NCBI GenBank assembly: GCA_032718475.1
Contig: JAUCBJ010002451.1
Coordinates: forward strand, 1-64,000
Origin: Nemertoderma westbladi
Taxonomy: Eukaryota > Xenacoelomorpha > Nemertodermatida > Nemertodermatidae
Direction: 5' to 3'
DNA: 64,000 bases
The notes beneath the pieces were generated by a model. That model worked only from the letters and a program-made list of their open reading frames with translations, was not told where the DNA came from and did no database searches. Positions 10,477 to 23,642 of this stretch are shown here, piece after piece. The translations under genes were made by a program, and so were the position numbers. Position 1 is the stretch's first letter. Each line of letters begins with the position of its first letter.

Positions 10477-13400
10477 GAGATGATGGCGGCACAATTACAG
10501 TAATTGATACGTTCCGTGAAGGTCAAACTGAAACAAAGAAAAGTATCAAACCGGTGAAAAGTATATTGGAGAAAACTGAAGAATTAAAGGAAATTGTTGA
10601 GTATATTGGATGGGTTGGTCCCATAAATAAACCAATCCAGGGTAAGATAACTGATATAATTATATCTACTGTTGATGTTCTTTCAGATAAAGAGAAAGAA
10701 CTTTACTTTAGACTGGATGCAGATATTTCTGAGTTAACAACCCAGAATCTGGTTAGTATTTGGGGTTTAAATGAAGTTTCAACAATAGAAATTGTTAATA
10801 AATTCAGAGACATGGGACTTATGATTATGAATATAAGTGGATCAAATACACTGAAACTTCCAAAATTTTTAATTAATTATATAAAAGAACAAAAACTGCC
10901 CATAGAGATACTGGCGAGAGGCCCAGAAGCATTGGCTGCTTATAAAGCAGCTCTTTCTAAAGGGACTACATGGATACTGAAAACCCGGTTAATGTTAGTG
11001 GGACAAGAGAGGGCTGGTAAAACTAGTTTGAAGAAGTCCCTTATTGGTCAACCGTTTGATATAAATGAACCAATAACTGATGGTATTGACTCATCTGCTA
11101 ACTGTATTATAAATACCGGACAAAACACAGATTGGACCAACATGAAAGAAGAGCTTGAGACAGCTGTTGATGTCGTCATTACTAAGGAGATTGCAAAAAC
11201 AGTTCTAGAAATAAAACAAGTTGCAGGTGATGAGTCTGATATTTCTGGAACTTCAGCAATGGGTATTGGTATTGCGACACCCTCAGTTGCAACATCTTCA
11301 TCTTCTACTGAGGATCAACCTAAGATTACTACTTCAACTTCAAGTTATGGTGCTGAGAATGTTCAAAAGGATACTTTGTGGATAAATAAAAAATCCAGTA
11401 CAACTTTATTAACTGGTGAGAATGAAAGTAAACCTATTGAAGAAAATCTTTCTAGGCAACCAATAAGGGAAGCTATGGAAAATGATATTCCTGAAAACAT
11501 CACAAAGGGAGTAGAGGATATATTGTTATCTGGTAAACCCCAAGATATTCTGGCTAAATTTAATGAGGAAGACAGTCGCTTTTCTCTACAGATAGTCGAT
11601 TTTGGTGGCCAATGTATTTATTACACAACCCATCAGATATTTTTGAGCAGACGAGCTATTTATATAATTGTATTTAATCTCTTGGAAAATCTTGAAAAAA
11701 CTCCAGATATTATTTTCAGATCTGATGAAAACAATATTAATGAGTTTGTTTTCGGTGAGATTAAGAATATTGAGTTTATTGAATTTTGGTTAAAAAATAT
11801 TTATTCGTTTGGTACAAAACTAGAAGTAAATTCTTGTCCACCTGTTTTTGTAGTTGGAACTCATAAAGGCAGCTTACATGCTGATCCTGATACTCAATCT
11901 GTAATAGCAAGTAAAATATTTGAAAAGATTAAGACCCATTTGGGTAAATCTTCATATACAGATAATCTAATTAAAGATTACATTGCTATAGAGAATAATA
12001 TAGCGATTATAAATAGTGGAGAGAAAGGACTTGAAAATTTGCAGGCAAATATTGTCAACGAAATGGCAAATTTTAAAGAGGAAATACCTTTGCCATATCT
12101 AAAATTTGACCAACTTGTGTCTCAATTAATCACGGATGGTAAAGTTTATATTGACATTGACTTGCTAGAGATTAAATTAAAGGATATTGATGTAGAAATG
12201 GATAACATTGGTTTGAAAACAATGTTAGAATTTTACCACGATATGGGTACAATAATTTACTTTGACGATGAATCTCTTAGGGATACTGTTGTACTGAGCC
12301 CAGAATGGTTGAGTGGAATGTTTACCAAAATAATAACTGTAAAAGACAAAATAAAGAAACAACATTTTACGTTCTGGAAGGACCTGGATAACAATGGTAT
12401 ATTACATGAAGAACTCCTTGATTATCTGTGGGAAGGCGTTCTTGATAAAAAACAATTTATGTTGAATATTCTAGAACGTTTTGATTTACTATGTGAACGA
12501 GTTTTACCAAAAACCGAAAGAACATTGCAAGATGATGTAAAGTTGGCTTATTATGTACCTTGCCGCCTTAAATCTGTTAGATATACTCCATTCACACCAA
12601 GACAATGTAAAGTTGAATTTTATATTACATTCAAGAGTTTCTTACCGCAAGGATTGTACTACCGTTTAATTAAGAGAACTATTGATTTGTCCTACATTGT
12701 AGGTAATAGGGTAATTCAACCTAAACTTTACCACAGAGTTGCTCAAATATTTCTAGATTTTAATCATCAGGTAATTTTGGAAAGATCTTCTATTTCATTA
12801 AATTGGATTAAAGTTCAGGTAGTTAGATCTGAGATGTTTAGTTCGGGCGATGAACAAACTGAAAGTAAACTTGCACCAGATCCGGATATTGTTAATAAAG
12901 TAAATTACTTTATTAATACTTCATTGAAGGAAATTATTACCCAAATGAGATTTAAAAATATTTCATTTGAGTTCGAAATAAAATGTGAATGTAATGCTAA
13001 ATGCGATCAACATAGATTACTTGACTGCAATGAAGAAGGATGTTTTCACTTTGTTAAACTGGCTGATATTTTATCAAATGATTTTGTTGAATGTCAATTT
13101 AATAACTCTGTTAGAAGTCGATTTATTAGTGGAAAATTCCCTGTTGTTGGGAGATTTAGCTCACATTGGTTAAACATTACAACTAACCAAGATGACCTTA
13201 TTGATAGACTGGAAATCTCAGAGTTACTTGTATGCTTAGCAAGTAAGGGGGCTATATCAAAGGAAGTTTTAGCTGTTATTGAATCTAAGTCGAATTTGTT
13301 GAGTAAGAATAAGATTTTGTTGGAGTCAATAAAATGGGGATCAGAAAATAATTACAAAGTATTTATTGAAGCATTATATGTAACCAATCAACCGCTTTTG

Positions 13401-13844
13401 GTTGAAATTTTGCATGAAAAAATCAAAATGGAAGACCAAATGTTCCCTGATATTCTAACAAAGTATAAATATATGTTAATGAAAAATTTAGAACAAACTA
13501 AATTTGTGGCACAGCTTCTTGTTAGCCGAAACGTTATAAGTAAATCTATCATAGAAATAATCGAATGTAAAGAATCGATAGATAGTAAGAATGTTGTGCT
13601 TATAAACGCAGTAATGAAAAGATCTTACAAGGATTTTCTATCTTTTTGTAAATGTCTTCATGTCACCAACCAACATCATTTAGCTAATACTCTAGAGGAA
13701 GCAACCAAAGGTTATGATGCGGATATTGTAGACATTACCAATCAAGCTGATGAAGTTACTGATATAGATAATACTAATCAAGGTGGAGAGGCCGCTGCGG
13801 TTATAGATGTTACCAATCAACTGGTGGAGAGACTGCTGTTATAG
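10477..13844 (+). CDS. ROCO GTPase exon with C-terminal CARD-like domains
   Basis: One long exon, open from 10428, of which 10477 onward is taken as coding because AG|GA at 10476 joins the WD40 exon in frame. Residue numbers count from 10428. A segment at ~85-130 (VLSDKEKELYF...LVSIWGLNE) resembles the winged helix that follows NB-ARC domains. The ROC GTPase has a P-loop GQERAGKTS at ~192, a long insert, DFGGQ at ~391 and VVGTHKGS at ~475. COR follows, with LSPEWLSGMFTKII. A Cys/His-rich segment (CECNAKCDQH...GCFHF) comes next, then two CARD-like helical domains (~925-1000 and ~1005-1090). There is no kinase domain. Translation ends in the first units of a 36-bp array (residues VTNQ). ROCO proteins are large GTP-dependent scaffolds; CARDs recruit death-fold partners. 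A cytosolic apoptosis or immune-signalling role is inferred. Confidence 0.85.
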
Positions 13845-14871
13845 ACATTGCCAATCAATGTAATGTAGCTGTTGTTATAGATGTTACCAATCAACAGGTG
13901 GAGAGTCTGCTGTTATAGACATTGCCAATCAAGGTAGAGGGGGTGCTGTTATAGACGTTACCAATCAAGGTAGAGAGACTGCTGTTATAAACGTTACCAA
14001 TCAACCGGTGGAGAGGCTGCTGTTATAGACATTGCCAATCAATGTAATGTAGCTGTTGTTATAGATGTTACCAATCAACCGGTGGAGAGGCTGCTGTTAT
14101 AGAGATTTCCAATCAATGTAATGTAGCTGTTGTTATTGATGTTACCAATCAACCGGTGGAGAGGCGGCTGGGGTTATAGACGTTACCAATCAATCGGTGG
14201 AGAGGCTGCTGTTATAGACATTACCAATCAAGGTGAAGAGGCTGCTGTTATAAACGTTACCAATCAAGGTAAAGAGGCTGCTGTTATAAACGTTACAAAT
14301 CAAGGTAGAGGGGGGTGCTGTTATAGACATTACCAATGAAGGTGGAGAGGCTGCTGTTATAGACGTTACCAATCAAGGATGAGAGGCTGCTGTTATAGAC
14401 GTTACCATGAAAGTGGAAAGGCTGCTGTTATAAACGTTACCAATCAAGGCAGAGAGGCTGCTGTTATAAACGTTACCAATCAAGGTAGAGGGGCTGCTGT
14501 TATAGACATTACCAATCAAGGTAGAGAAGCTGCTGTAATAGACGATACCAATCAAGGTAGAGAGGCTGCTGTAATAGACGATACCAATCAAGGTAGCGGG
14601 GCTGCTGTTATAGACATTACCAATCGAGGTAGAGAGGCTGCTGTAATAGACGATACCAATCAAGATATAGGGGCTGCTGTTATAGACATTACCAATAAAG
14701 GTAGAGAGGCTGCTGTAATAGATATTACCAATGAAGGTGAAGAGGCTGCTGTTATAGACATTACCAATGAAGGTGAAAAGGCTGCTGTTATAAACGTTAC
14801 CAATCAAGCTAGAGAGTCTGCTGTTATTGACATTACCAATAAAGGTGGAGCAGCTGCTGTTATTGACATTA
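13727..14871 (+). repeat. 36-bp array encoding VIDVTNQGREAA-type units
   Basis: About 31 units based on GTTATAGACGTTACCAATCA plus AGGTAGAGAGGCTGCT. The first units continue the CARD exon in frame. Six units carry two extra bases (CAACCGGTGGAGAGG instead of CAAGGTGGAGAGG). Each throws the frame onto TTA TAG in the next unit, which ends the protein at 13844. The second half (14379-14870) is again open in the repeat frame. A TGA occurs in one unit near 14381. Confidence 0.93.
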
Positions 14872-15719
14872 TCCGGATCCACAGCTGGTCAATAAAGTGA
14901 AGTGTTATCTTAATAATTCATTGCAGGAATTCCTTAAACAAATTCGAATAAAAAACATTTCGTTTAGTTTTCATTTAAAATGTCAATGTAATTCAAAATG
15001 CGAACAGCACAATGAAATTAACTGTAGAGAAGAAATTTGTTTCCATTTTATTAAAATCGATGAAAATATTTCAGATAATAAAGTCAAATGTAAGTTTCAT
15101 AAACATATGGAAAGCAACTTAATAAGAGAAAAATATACAGGGTGATTTAAGTTCCCATTGGAAGAAAATAGCGTCTAAGGAGAATGAACTTATAGATAAA
15201 CTAGAAATATTGGAACTTATAATTTTCTTAGAAGCTAAGCGAACTTTGTCTCGGGATGTTTTATCTATAATTAACTCGAAACCAAATGTATTCAGTAAAA
15301 TAAAGACTTTATTGGAGGCAATAAAATGGGGTACAGAAAATAATTACGGAATATTTATTGAAGGATTAAAGGAAACATATCAAACTCATATAGTAAATAT
15401 TTTAGAGGATAAAACAACAGATGATGATAAAAAGTTTCCGTTGATACTAACTAAATATAAGTTTGTTTTAGTTAATAGAATCGAACCAAACTTGGTAATA
15501 AAATTACTTTGTAGGAAACAAGTGTTTAGGGATTCTATAGCTGAATCAATCAATAGTAAAGAATCCACAGTGGCAAAGAATAATGAACTGGTCAACGCGA
15601 TAATTAGAAGGTCATACAACGATTTTCTTACATTCTGTCAATGTCTGAGAGAAACAAATCAGGTTCAAATAGCTGATATCCTGACTACAGCTGTACATAA
15701 TTTAGATGATTTAGTCTAA
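14872..15719 (+). pseudogene. Second copy of the Cys-rich + double CARD region (frameshifted)
   Basis: Parallels 12880-13715 closely: VNKVKCYLNNSLQEFLKQ, then CQCNSKCEQH...ICFHF, SSHWKK, and two CARD-like domains ending ETNQVQIADIL and a stop at 15719. The frame is shifted by one base where the array meets this copy (about 14875) and again near 15140 (AAATATACAGGGTGATTTAA). The two CARDs are intact as a 169-codon ORF from 15210. The copy arose by tandem duplication of the gene's 3' part, with the array between the copies. It is either a decayed tail or, if the shifts are sequence errors, a four-CARD protein. Confidence 0.8.
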
Positions 15720-16487
15720 ATATAAAAATAATTATATACAATTTTCAGTGTTTAATTTTGTTACCAACCAGAGATAAATAATGTTTTTGATATGATTGGA
15801 ATATATCCCATAATAATGTTATTTAGCAAGAATGTTCGGTAAGGATAATATTTCATATTTATTTTTAACTTATAGTGCCAGTCAGGGCCGGACACACAAT
15901 TTCTACTAGCATTTTATAGCTATTCGTGTCCGACCCACCATCCACTATATTAAATATATAAAATTTAGTGCAATTTCTTTTATATTATGGTAAATATACA
16001 TTCAAGTTAAAGTTTAATAATTATTTTATTAAGTTTTCTCTTTTATAGATGGAAATACGAATATCTCCTGATCTCGGAATCGTAAACCAGTAAACTGTCA
16101 GGCTCTGAACCAAATCAAACAACCGCCTAAATTATAAAACAGATAACTTGAAATCTTTTAGTATCGCCGATCCGATATGATAACCTCGATTCTGGACTGT
16201 AATGAACCGACATGATTTGTTCCTTATCAGATATTCGTCGTAGTCTGGGAAACCAGGAAATCTGGAAACACAAACCTGGAATCTACTGGAACTCAAATAT
16301 TAGTGGCTTAACGGAGATGTTGGAACCAAATTACTTGGAACACAATTATCGAAAACTTCAGAATAAGTTAGTAATAAATTGTTACATGGAATATATCCTA
16401 CAGTCGGGGTCTCAAAGTGTATCTGGTATTACCGTTATTGTGAATACATTATTAATAAATTATATTATTTCTACTTATTTTATAGGT
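15720..16487. other. Spacer downstream of the ROCO gene
   Basis: AT-rich, with no recognised gene. A weak ORF from 16212 runs into the 30-bp array and has no recognisable domain before it. A small inverted repeat (GGACAC...GTGTCC) lies at about 15890-15930. Confidence 0.4.
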
Positions 16488-16493
16488 AGAGCT

Positions 16494-18645
16494 CACAAAC
16501 TCTATCCACCAACCCATCGGAACCATAAACTCTATCCACCAACCCATCGGAACCATAAACTCTATCCACCAACCCATCGGAACCATAAACTCTATCCACC
16601 AACCCATCGGAACCATAAACTCTATCCACCAACCCATCGGAACCATAAACTCTATCCACCAACCCATCGGAACCATAAACTCTATCCACCAACCCATCGG
16701 AACCATAAACTCTATCCACCAACCCATCGGAACCATAAACTCTATCCACCAACCCATCGGAACCATAAACTCTATCCACCAACCCATCGGAACCATCAAC
16801 TCTATCCACCGACCCATCGGAACCATAAACTCTATCCACCAACACATCGGAACTTTAAACTCTATCCATCAACCCATCGGAACCATAAACACTATCCACC
16901 AACCCATTGGAACCATAAACTCTATCCACCAACCCATCGGAACCATAAACTCTATCCACCAACCCATCGGAACCATAAACTCTTATCTACCAACCCATCG
17001 GAACCATAAACTCTATCCACCAACCCATCGGAACCATAAACTCTATCCACCAACCCATCGGAACCATAAGCTCTATCCACCAAACCATCGGAACCATAAA
17101 CTCTATCCACCAACCCATCGGACTCATAATAAACTCTGTCCAGTAATCCATCGGAACCATAACCTCTATCCACCAACCCATCGGAACCATCACCTCTATC
17201 CCCCCACCCATCGGAACCATAAACTCTATCCACCAACCCATCGGAACCATAAACTCTATCCACCAACACATCGGAACTTTAAACTCTATCCATCAACCCA
17301 TCGGAACCATAAACTCTATCCACCAACCCATCGGAACCATAAACTCTATCCACCAACCCATCGGAACCATAAACTCTATCTACCAACCCATCGGAACCAT
17401 AAACTCTATCCATCAACCCATCGGAACCATAAACACTATCCACCAACCCATTGGAACCATAAACTCTATCCACCAACCCATCGGAACCATAAACTCTATC
17501 CACCAACCCATCGGAACCATAAACTCTATCCACCAACCCATCGGAACCATAAACTCTATCCACCAACCCATCGGACTCATAATAAACTCTGTCCAGTAAT
17601 CCATCGGAACCATAAACTCTATCCACCAACCCATCGGAACCATAAACTCTATCCACCAACCAATCGGAACCATAAACTCTATCTACCAACCCATCGGAAC
17701 CATAAACTCTATCCACCAACTCATCGGAACCATAAACTCTATCTACCAACCCATCGGAACCATAAACTCTATCCACCAACCCATCGGAACCATAAGCTCT
17801 ATCCACCAAACCATCGGAACCATAAACTCTATCCACCAACCCATCGGACTCATAATAAACTCTATCCACCAACCCATCGGAACCATAAGCTCTATCCACC
17901 AAACCATCGGAACCATAAACTCTATCCACCAACCCATCGGACTCATAATAAACTCTGTCCAGTAATCCATCGGAACCATAACCTCTATCCACCAACCCAT
18001 CGGACTCATAAACTCTATCCACCAACTCATCGGAACCATGACATCTATCCACCAACCCATCGGAACCATAACCTCTATCCCCCAACCCATCGGGAACCAT
18101 AACCTCTATCCACCAAACCATCGGAACCATAAACTCTATCCACCAACCCATCGGACTCATAATAAACTCTGTCCAGTAATCCATCGGAACCATAACCTCT
18201 ATCCACCAACCCATCGGAACCATCACCTCTATCCACCAACCCCTCGGAACCATAAACTCTATCCACCAACCCATCGGAACCATAAACTCTATCCACCAAA
18301 CCATCGGAACCATAAACTCTGTCCACTAACCCATCGGACTCATAATAAACTCTGTCCAGTAATCCATCGGAACCATAACCTCTATCCACCAACCCCTCGG
18401 AACCATAAACTCTATCCACCAACCCATCGGAACCATAAACTCTATCCACCAAACCATCGGAACCATCACCTCTATCCACCAACCCATCGGAACCATCACC
18501 TCTATCCACCAACCCCTCGGAACCATAAACTCTAACCACCAACCCATCGGAACCATAAACTCTATCCACCAAACCATCGGAACCATAAACTATATCCACT
18601 AACCCATGGGAACCATAAACTCTGTCCACTAAACCATCGGAGTTA
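16494..18645. repeat. 30-bp minisatellite
   Basis: About 70 units of AACTCTATCCACCAACCCAT plus CGGAACCATA. The first ~10 units are nearly identical. From 17110 onward a longer variant (CATCGGACTCATAATAAACTC...GTCCAGTAATC) recurs at intervals, making a higher-order repeat. It is open in several frames on both strands (HKLYPPTHRN one way); I do not call these as genes. Confidence 0.97.
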
Positions 18646-18864
18646 TAAGTTTTGGAAACTGAACTGGATCTTAATTACTGGTAAGTAATAATTATATGAT
18701 TTTTTTGCCTTTGGTTGATCACAGTGCAAACCTATCATCGAACATTCGTTAATAAACATATTTCTATACATTAAACTATGATATACTAGATATATAGTAT
18801 ATTGTCACAGTTATATAAATTAAATGAAACTAAACCATGAGTAGACTAGACTATGTCACTAATA

Positions 18865-19100
18865 CATACTACTAGGACGAGAGAGAATGGACTGGATAGT
18901 TGAAATGGGATTTTTTCATAGTTGTCGCAATTTCGTTTCTCTCAAGTTCAGTATCCCTTTCAAGTTGGTCTTTATATGTTATAGCCGGTCGGCCACGCCT
19001 ACACGTTCATTGTGTTGGTTGCCAGAAAAGCAGATCTCATGTTTACTTCTCCAGCAGTGCCCACTGAATCTTAATCTGCATTCACGAGGGTTGTGTGGTT
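18865..19100 (-). mobile_element. LINE 3' fragment (same family as 52788-54864)
   Basis: Read on the minus strand, TGAATGCAGATTAAGATTCA and the following ~200 bases match the end of the LINE at 54600-54864. The match includes the RLRFSGHCWRSK reading frame and a final CCTAGTAGTA tail. Several indels break the frame, so it is a dead 5'-truncated copy. Confidence 0.8.
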
Positions 19101-19596
19101 GATAAATGTGTTATATGTCATATTGTTGACATATGTTCGTATTGTCATATTGTTGTCTCCAGATGTTATGTTTATTATTAATGTTTCATTTTTCTGATAG
19201 AACGACATTTTATTATTCCTTATTTATTTATAGATTAAGAATTTAACCGCAAAAAGAAACACAATTTAATAAATTAAATGAAGGAACTGAGCTATTTTGT
19301 GTAACTTATGGTGATGATTCGCCATTTACAAACTCCAGTTGGTCGCCACTATCTCACTAAACATTAAAGTAAGTGTAGCATCCGTTCATAAAATAAACAC
19401 TGACTTTTTTACTTACATCTTTATAATGGTACAGCACCGGTATTGGTTCTTATATTAAATAACAACAACAGACTAGTTAGTGTTTATTAAGTTGCACAGA
19501 GTTAGTTAAGCTAAGCTGTTAGTTGGATAGCACGCAAACACGAATCTGGGCCGAACTGAACCGAACTGATCGAAAGTGTGGCGAACTGGACCGAGG
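19101..19596. other. Spacer, nothing recognised
   Basis: Unique AT-rich sequence with no gene or repeat that I can identify. The last ~60 bases (CCGAACTGAACCGAACTGAT) are a short local repeat next to the LINE fragment. Confidence 0.4.
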
Positions 19597-20389
19597 GTCT
19601 ATAGCGATAGTGTTAACCGAAATTCTGTCCATTTTCAGGATTTTATCTCTGCAAATTGATTGTTTTCGGCTGGAACCTAGTTCAAAAAGGGAACTGGAAA
19701 GCTATGGACTCATAATGGACCCAGTGGTCACAAGTCCCAGATAGACCATATTCTGTTTCGTAGGAAATACAGGAGCTCTATACAAGACTGTAATGCATTT
19801 ACACTCCGACCCTTCTCCAGTGAACACCGCCTTATTGTGGCTAAGGTAAGACTTAGTCTGCGTGCTAGCAGAACAACGAAATCTGCCTTGCCGCGGCATG
19901 ACTGGTCCTCTCTGTTGCTACAGCCAAGTGTGAGATACAGTTTCACAATACAGCTGAGCAACAGGTATGAGGTTCTTTCCTCTGAGGTGGCAGATCACTG
20001 TGTGGGCTATACTGCCTTTACAGAAGCAGTTAAGTTAGCAGCTGCAGAAACAGTTCCTGTATACTCTCGAAACAGGAAAAGGGCCCCCTGGACTGACAAC
20101 AAAATCCAGAAGTGCCGAAATGACCTCTATAAGGCGCCGAAAGAGTCCCGACTCAAACAGACAACAGCGGCCAAGAACGCAGATAAGGCTGCATCTAGAT
20201 CCCCGAACAGGCAGTACTCTGTTAATATGCAGGAGCTAATAAACCAACAGGTTGATGCCATCAATGATTCTGACAACAGCAGGCAATCATCCCAGGCATA
20301 AAAATTGATCAACTTGCTTACTGGGCTAAAAAGCCAACCAACCACCAAGGTATACGGTGGTTCGACAACAGTTGTGTCTATCGAGGACC
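19597..20389 (+). mobile_element. RTE-like LINE fragment: endonuclease end, linker, deleted RT
   Basis: Corresponds to the C-terminal part of the LINE endonuclease (SQIDHILFRRKYRSS; DHR/AKVRLSLRASR region at ~19740-19890) and the linker (APWTDNKIQKCRNDLYK, LINQQVDAINDSDNSRQSSQ). TAA at 20299-20301 interrupts the frame. At about 20350 the linker jumps to VYGGSTTVVSIE, which matches the middle of the RT domain (VYDGSTTFVS), and similarity stops at ~20389. The same stop and junction are present at 28.4-28.6 kb. This is an internally deleted copy with no coding capacity. Confidence 0.85.
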
Positions 20390-21825
20390 AAGGAATATGA
20401 GGTGATGCAAGGGCTGAGGGAACATGGGGTGACAGAAGTGGGGGAAAAACCAACCAATGGGGGGGGGGGGCAGCTGGCAAGTATAACGTGTATCCTTTGG
20501 ACAGTCGCCATGTAGGTAGGACTGTGTAATAAGTTTCCCCATAGTTTCCATATATCTGTTGGACAATATTAATTGTGTTCAGTTGGCTATTAATTACTGT
20601 GGATGTCGGACGGTATACCACCGACGCTGTATTTTCTATTGATTGTGCTGTAATTTGTCTACTGGTACTTATATATTTATCAGCTATTATTAACAACGAA
20701 AAACCAATAACTCTTGCATTTTACCAGCCTACGGCCTTCAGCCTTCATAGTCATCATAAACACGGCGATGCGTAGGAAACACGACAAGAGATTTACCCGG
20801 TCGGGATCCCACGCCAACTCGGATCCCATCACATATTATTATATTATTTATTTATTTACAGAATGACCGCGAATCAAAAAAGAAATCCTAATAAGTAATC
20901 CAACCCTCTACAGACAGAAGTTCAGATGTTGTAACGTCAAACTGTCCAAATTATTCCATTGAAGATCAGATCAAATGATTGAATAACATCGGTTCAATTC
21001 CGTATCTTACAGAATATTATATTTAGTTACAAAAAATAATTTATAGTATTTTGTATTAATTTTAATTTATGGAATTTTCTAACTCTATTTATATAAAAAA
21101 TAATAACAAAGATTTATTAGTATTTTCCATAGGGAGAGCTCGCAATGTTTGCTAAAATTAGATATAAAATAATTAATTTATATCAGATGTAAATACAATA
21201 ATGATATAAATTTCTTTCAATATATTACCATTTTAATTCGTTCTTGGTCGATATTTTTCCCATATTATCTGTATTGAGTATTCGAGTAATACCTGTGTAT
21301 CTCCTACGTGTCCCTTTGGTAGACACAAACCTGGTCCATCCACTAAAAAAAACGTTTTAATTATAACTCAGAGGTTCCCATTGGTTATATTATTAACCAA
21401 TCGGTTCTTTAACCAATAATACATTGGTTTACAATGAGTGTAACGGAGTTGGTTCCCATTCAGAACTACTATAATGTTATATGTTTATCTAATCTATTCT
21501 AATTATCTCGGTCCCACTGTGGCTGGTTGTGGTTTCCCTAAAGTTACCCGACAACCCTATGTCATTGTACGTCCGTCCGTGTTACTAAACTATCAACTCT
21601 GTTTGGACAATCGCACTCCATTTTGCACCCAAAAACACCAGTTCAGCTATTTATATCTTTATAAAGGATATATTTAGCATTAATTACAGCGATCAGTGGA
21701 TTGGTTACAGACTTGTTCAGTAAACCCAGGGGGGTCTGTATTGGATACACAGGGTTCCTTCTCTATATACTTACATTCCTATATGGAACACTGACATGAA
21801 ACCAAATCAGATTTTCAGCTGTTGT
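20390..21825. other. Spacer, nothing recognised
   Basis: Contains a poly-G run at about 20460-20470 and AT-rich unique sequence. Several 60-70-codon ORFs have no recognisable features. Confidence 0.4.
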
Positions 21826-23374
21826 AATTATTGAAGGATCATTATTGTGAGCTAACCCTATTCCTTTATATTAATTATTTGTATTTATTGAAGGATCATT
21901 ATTGTGAGCTAACCCTATTCCTTTATATTAATTATTTGTATTTATTGAAGGATCATTATTGTGAGCTAACCCTATTCCTTTATATTAATTATTTGTATTT
22001 ATTGAAGGATCATTATTGTGAGCTAACCCTATTCCTTTATATTAATTATTTGTATTTATTGAAGGATCATTATTGTGAGCTAACCCTATTCCTTTATATT
22101 AATTATTTGCATTCATTGAAGGATCATTATTGTGAGCTAACCCTATTCCTTTATATTAATTATTTGTATTTATTGAAGGATCATTATTGTGAGCTAACCC
22201 TATTCCTTTATATTAATTATTTGTAATTATTGAAGGATCATTATTGTGAGCTAACCCTATTCCTTTATATTAATTATTTGTAATTATTGAAGGATCATTA
22301 TTGTGAGCTAACCCTATTCCTTTATATTAATTATTTGTAATTATTGAAGGATCATTATTGTGAGCTAACCCTATTCCTTTATATTAATTATTTGTATTTA
22401 TTGAAGGATCATTATTGTGAGCTAACCCTATTCCTTTATATTAATTATTTGTAATTATTGAAGGATCATTATTGTGAGCTAACCCTATTCCTTTATATTA
22501 ATTATTTGTATTCATTGAAGGATCATTATTGTGAGCTAACCCTATTCCTTTATATTAATTATTTGTATTTATTGAAGGATCATTATTGTGAGCTAACCCT
22601 ATTCCTTTATATTAATTATTTGCATTCATTGAAGGATCATTATTGTGAGCTAACCCTATTCCTTTATATTAATTATTTGTATTTATTGAAGGATCATTAT
22701 TGTGAGCTAACCCTATTCCTTTATATTAATTATTTGTAATTATTGAAGGATCATTATTGTGAGCTAACCCTATTCCTTTATATTAATTATTTGTATTTAT
22801 TGAAGGATCATTATTGTGAGCTAACCCTATTCCTTTATATTAATTATTTGTATTTATTGAAGGATCATTATTGTGAACTAACCCTATTCCTTTATATTAA
22901 TTATTTGTAATTATTGAAGGATCATTATTGTGAGCTAACCCTATTCCTTTATATTAATTATTTGTATTCATTGAAGGATCATTATTGTGAGCTAACCCTA
23001 TTCCTTTATATTAATTATTTGTATTTATTGAAGGATCATTATTGTGAGCTAACCCTATTCCTTTATATTAATTATTTGTAATTATTGAAGGATCATTATT
23101 GTGAGCTAACCCTATTCCTTTATATTATTTATTTGTAATTATTGAAGGATCATTATTGTGAGCTAACCCTATTCCTTTATATTAATTATTTGTAATTATT
23201 GAAGGATCATTATTGTGAGCTAACCCTATTCCTTTATATTAATTATTTGTATTTATTGAAGGATCATTATTGTGAGCTAACCCTATTCCTTTATATTAAT
23301 TATTTGTAATTATTGAAGGATCATTATTGTGAGCTAACCCTATTCCTTTATATTAATTATTTGTAATTATTCGG
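21826..23374. repeat. 57-bp minisatellite
   Basis: About 27 near-identical copies of a 57-bp unit starting TTGAAGGATCATTATTGTGA. Variation is confined mostly to the end of the unit (TGTATTTATT, TGTAATTATT, TGCATTCATT). Some runs of copies are open in one frame (KDHYCELTLFLYINYL), but the TGTAATTATT variant introduces TAA, so it is not a gene. The homogeneity implies recent expansion. Confidence 0.98.
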
Positions 23375-23477
23375 TTTAATTGATGCGATTTAATTGGATT
23401 GTGTTCCAGTTATTTATATTTAGTCATAATAAAGAAATTATGTAAATATTAATAACATATTAATATAAGAAAGCTAT

Positions 23478-23640
23478 GGGGAGGGGGGGGTATAAGTTAG
23501 TCTGTTTCATTGGGGAGGGGGTGTGTAAGTTTGTCTGTTTCATTGGGGAGGGGGTGTGTAAGTTTGTCTGTTTCATTGGAGAGGGGGGGGGGGGTGTAAG
23601 TTAGTCTATTTCATTGGGGAGGGAGAGGGGGGGGGGGAGG
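23478..23640. repeat. 33-bp G-rich satellite
   Basis: About five imperfect copies of GGGGAGGGGGTGTGTAAGTT plus TGTCTGTTTCATT, with G-run length changes. The G runs may form quadruplexes and are prone to sequence error. Confidence 0.85.
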
Positions 23641-23642
23641 GG

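Noticed and set aside
16212-18629. Long ORFs (HKLYPPTHRN and DGLVDRVYGS types)
   Set aside because: Created by the 30-bp array; the non-repeat start of the 16212 ORF has no recognisable domain.
21831-22739. Repeated KDHYCELTLFLYINYL ORFs
   Set aside because: The 57-bp array contains stop-creating variants scattered through it, so the open stretches are chance runs.
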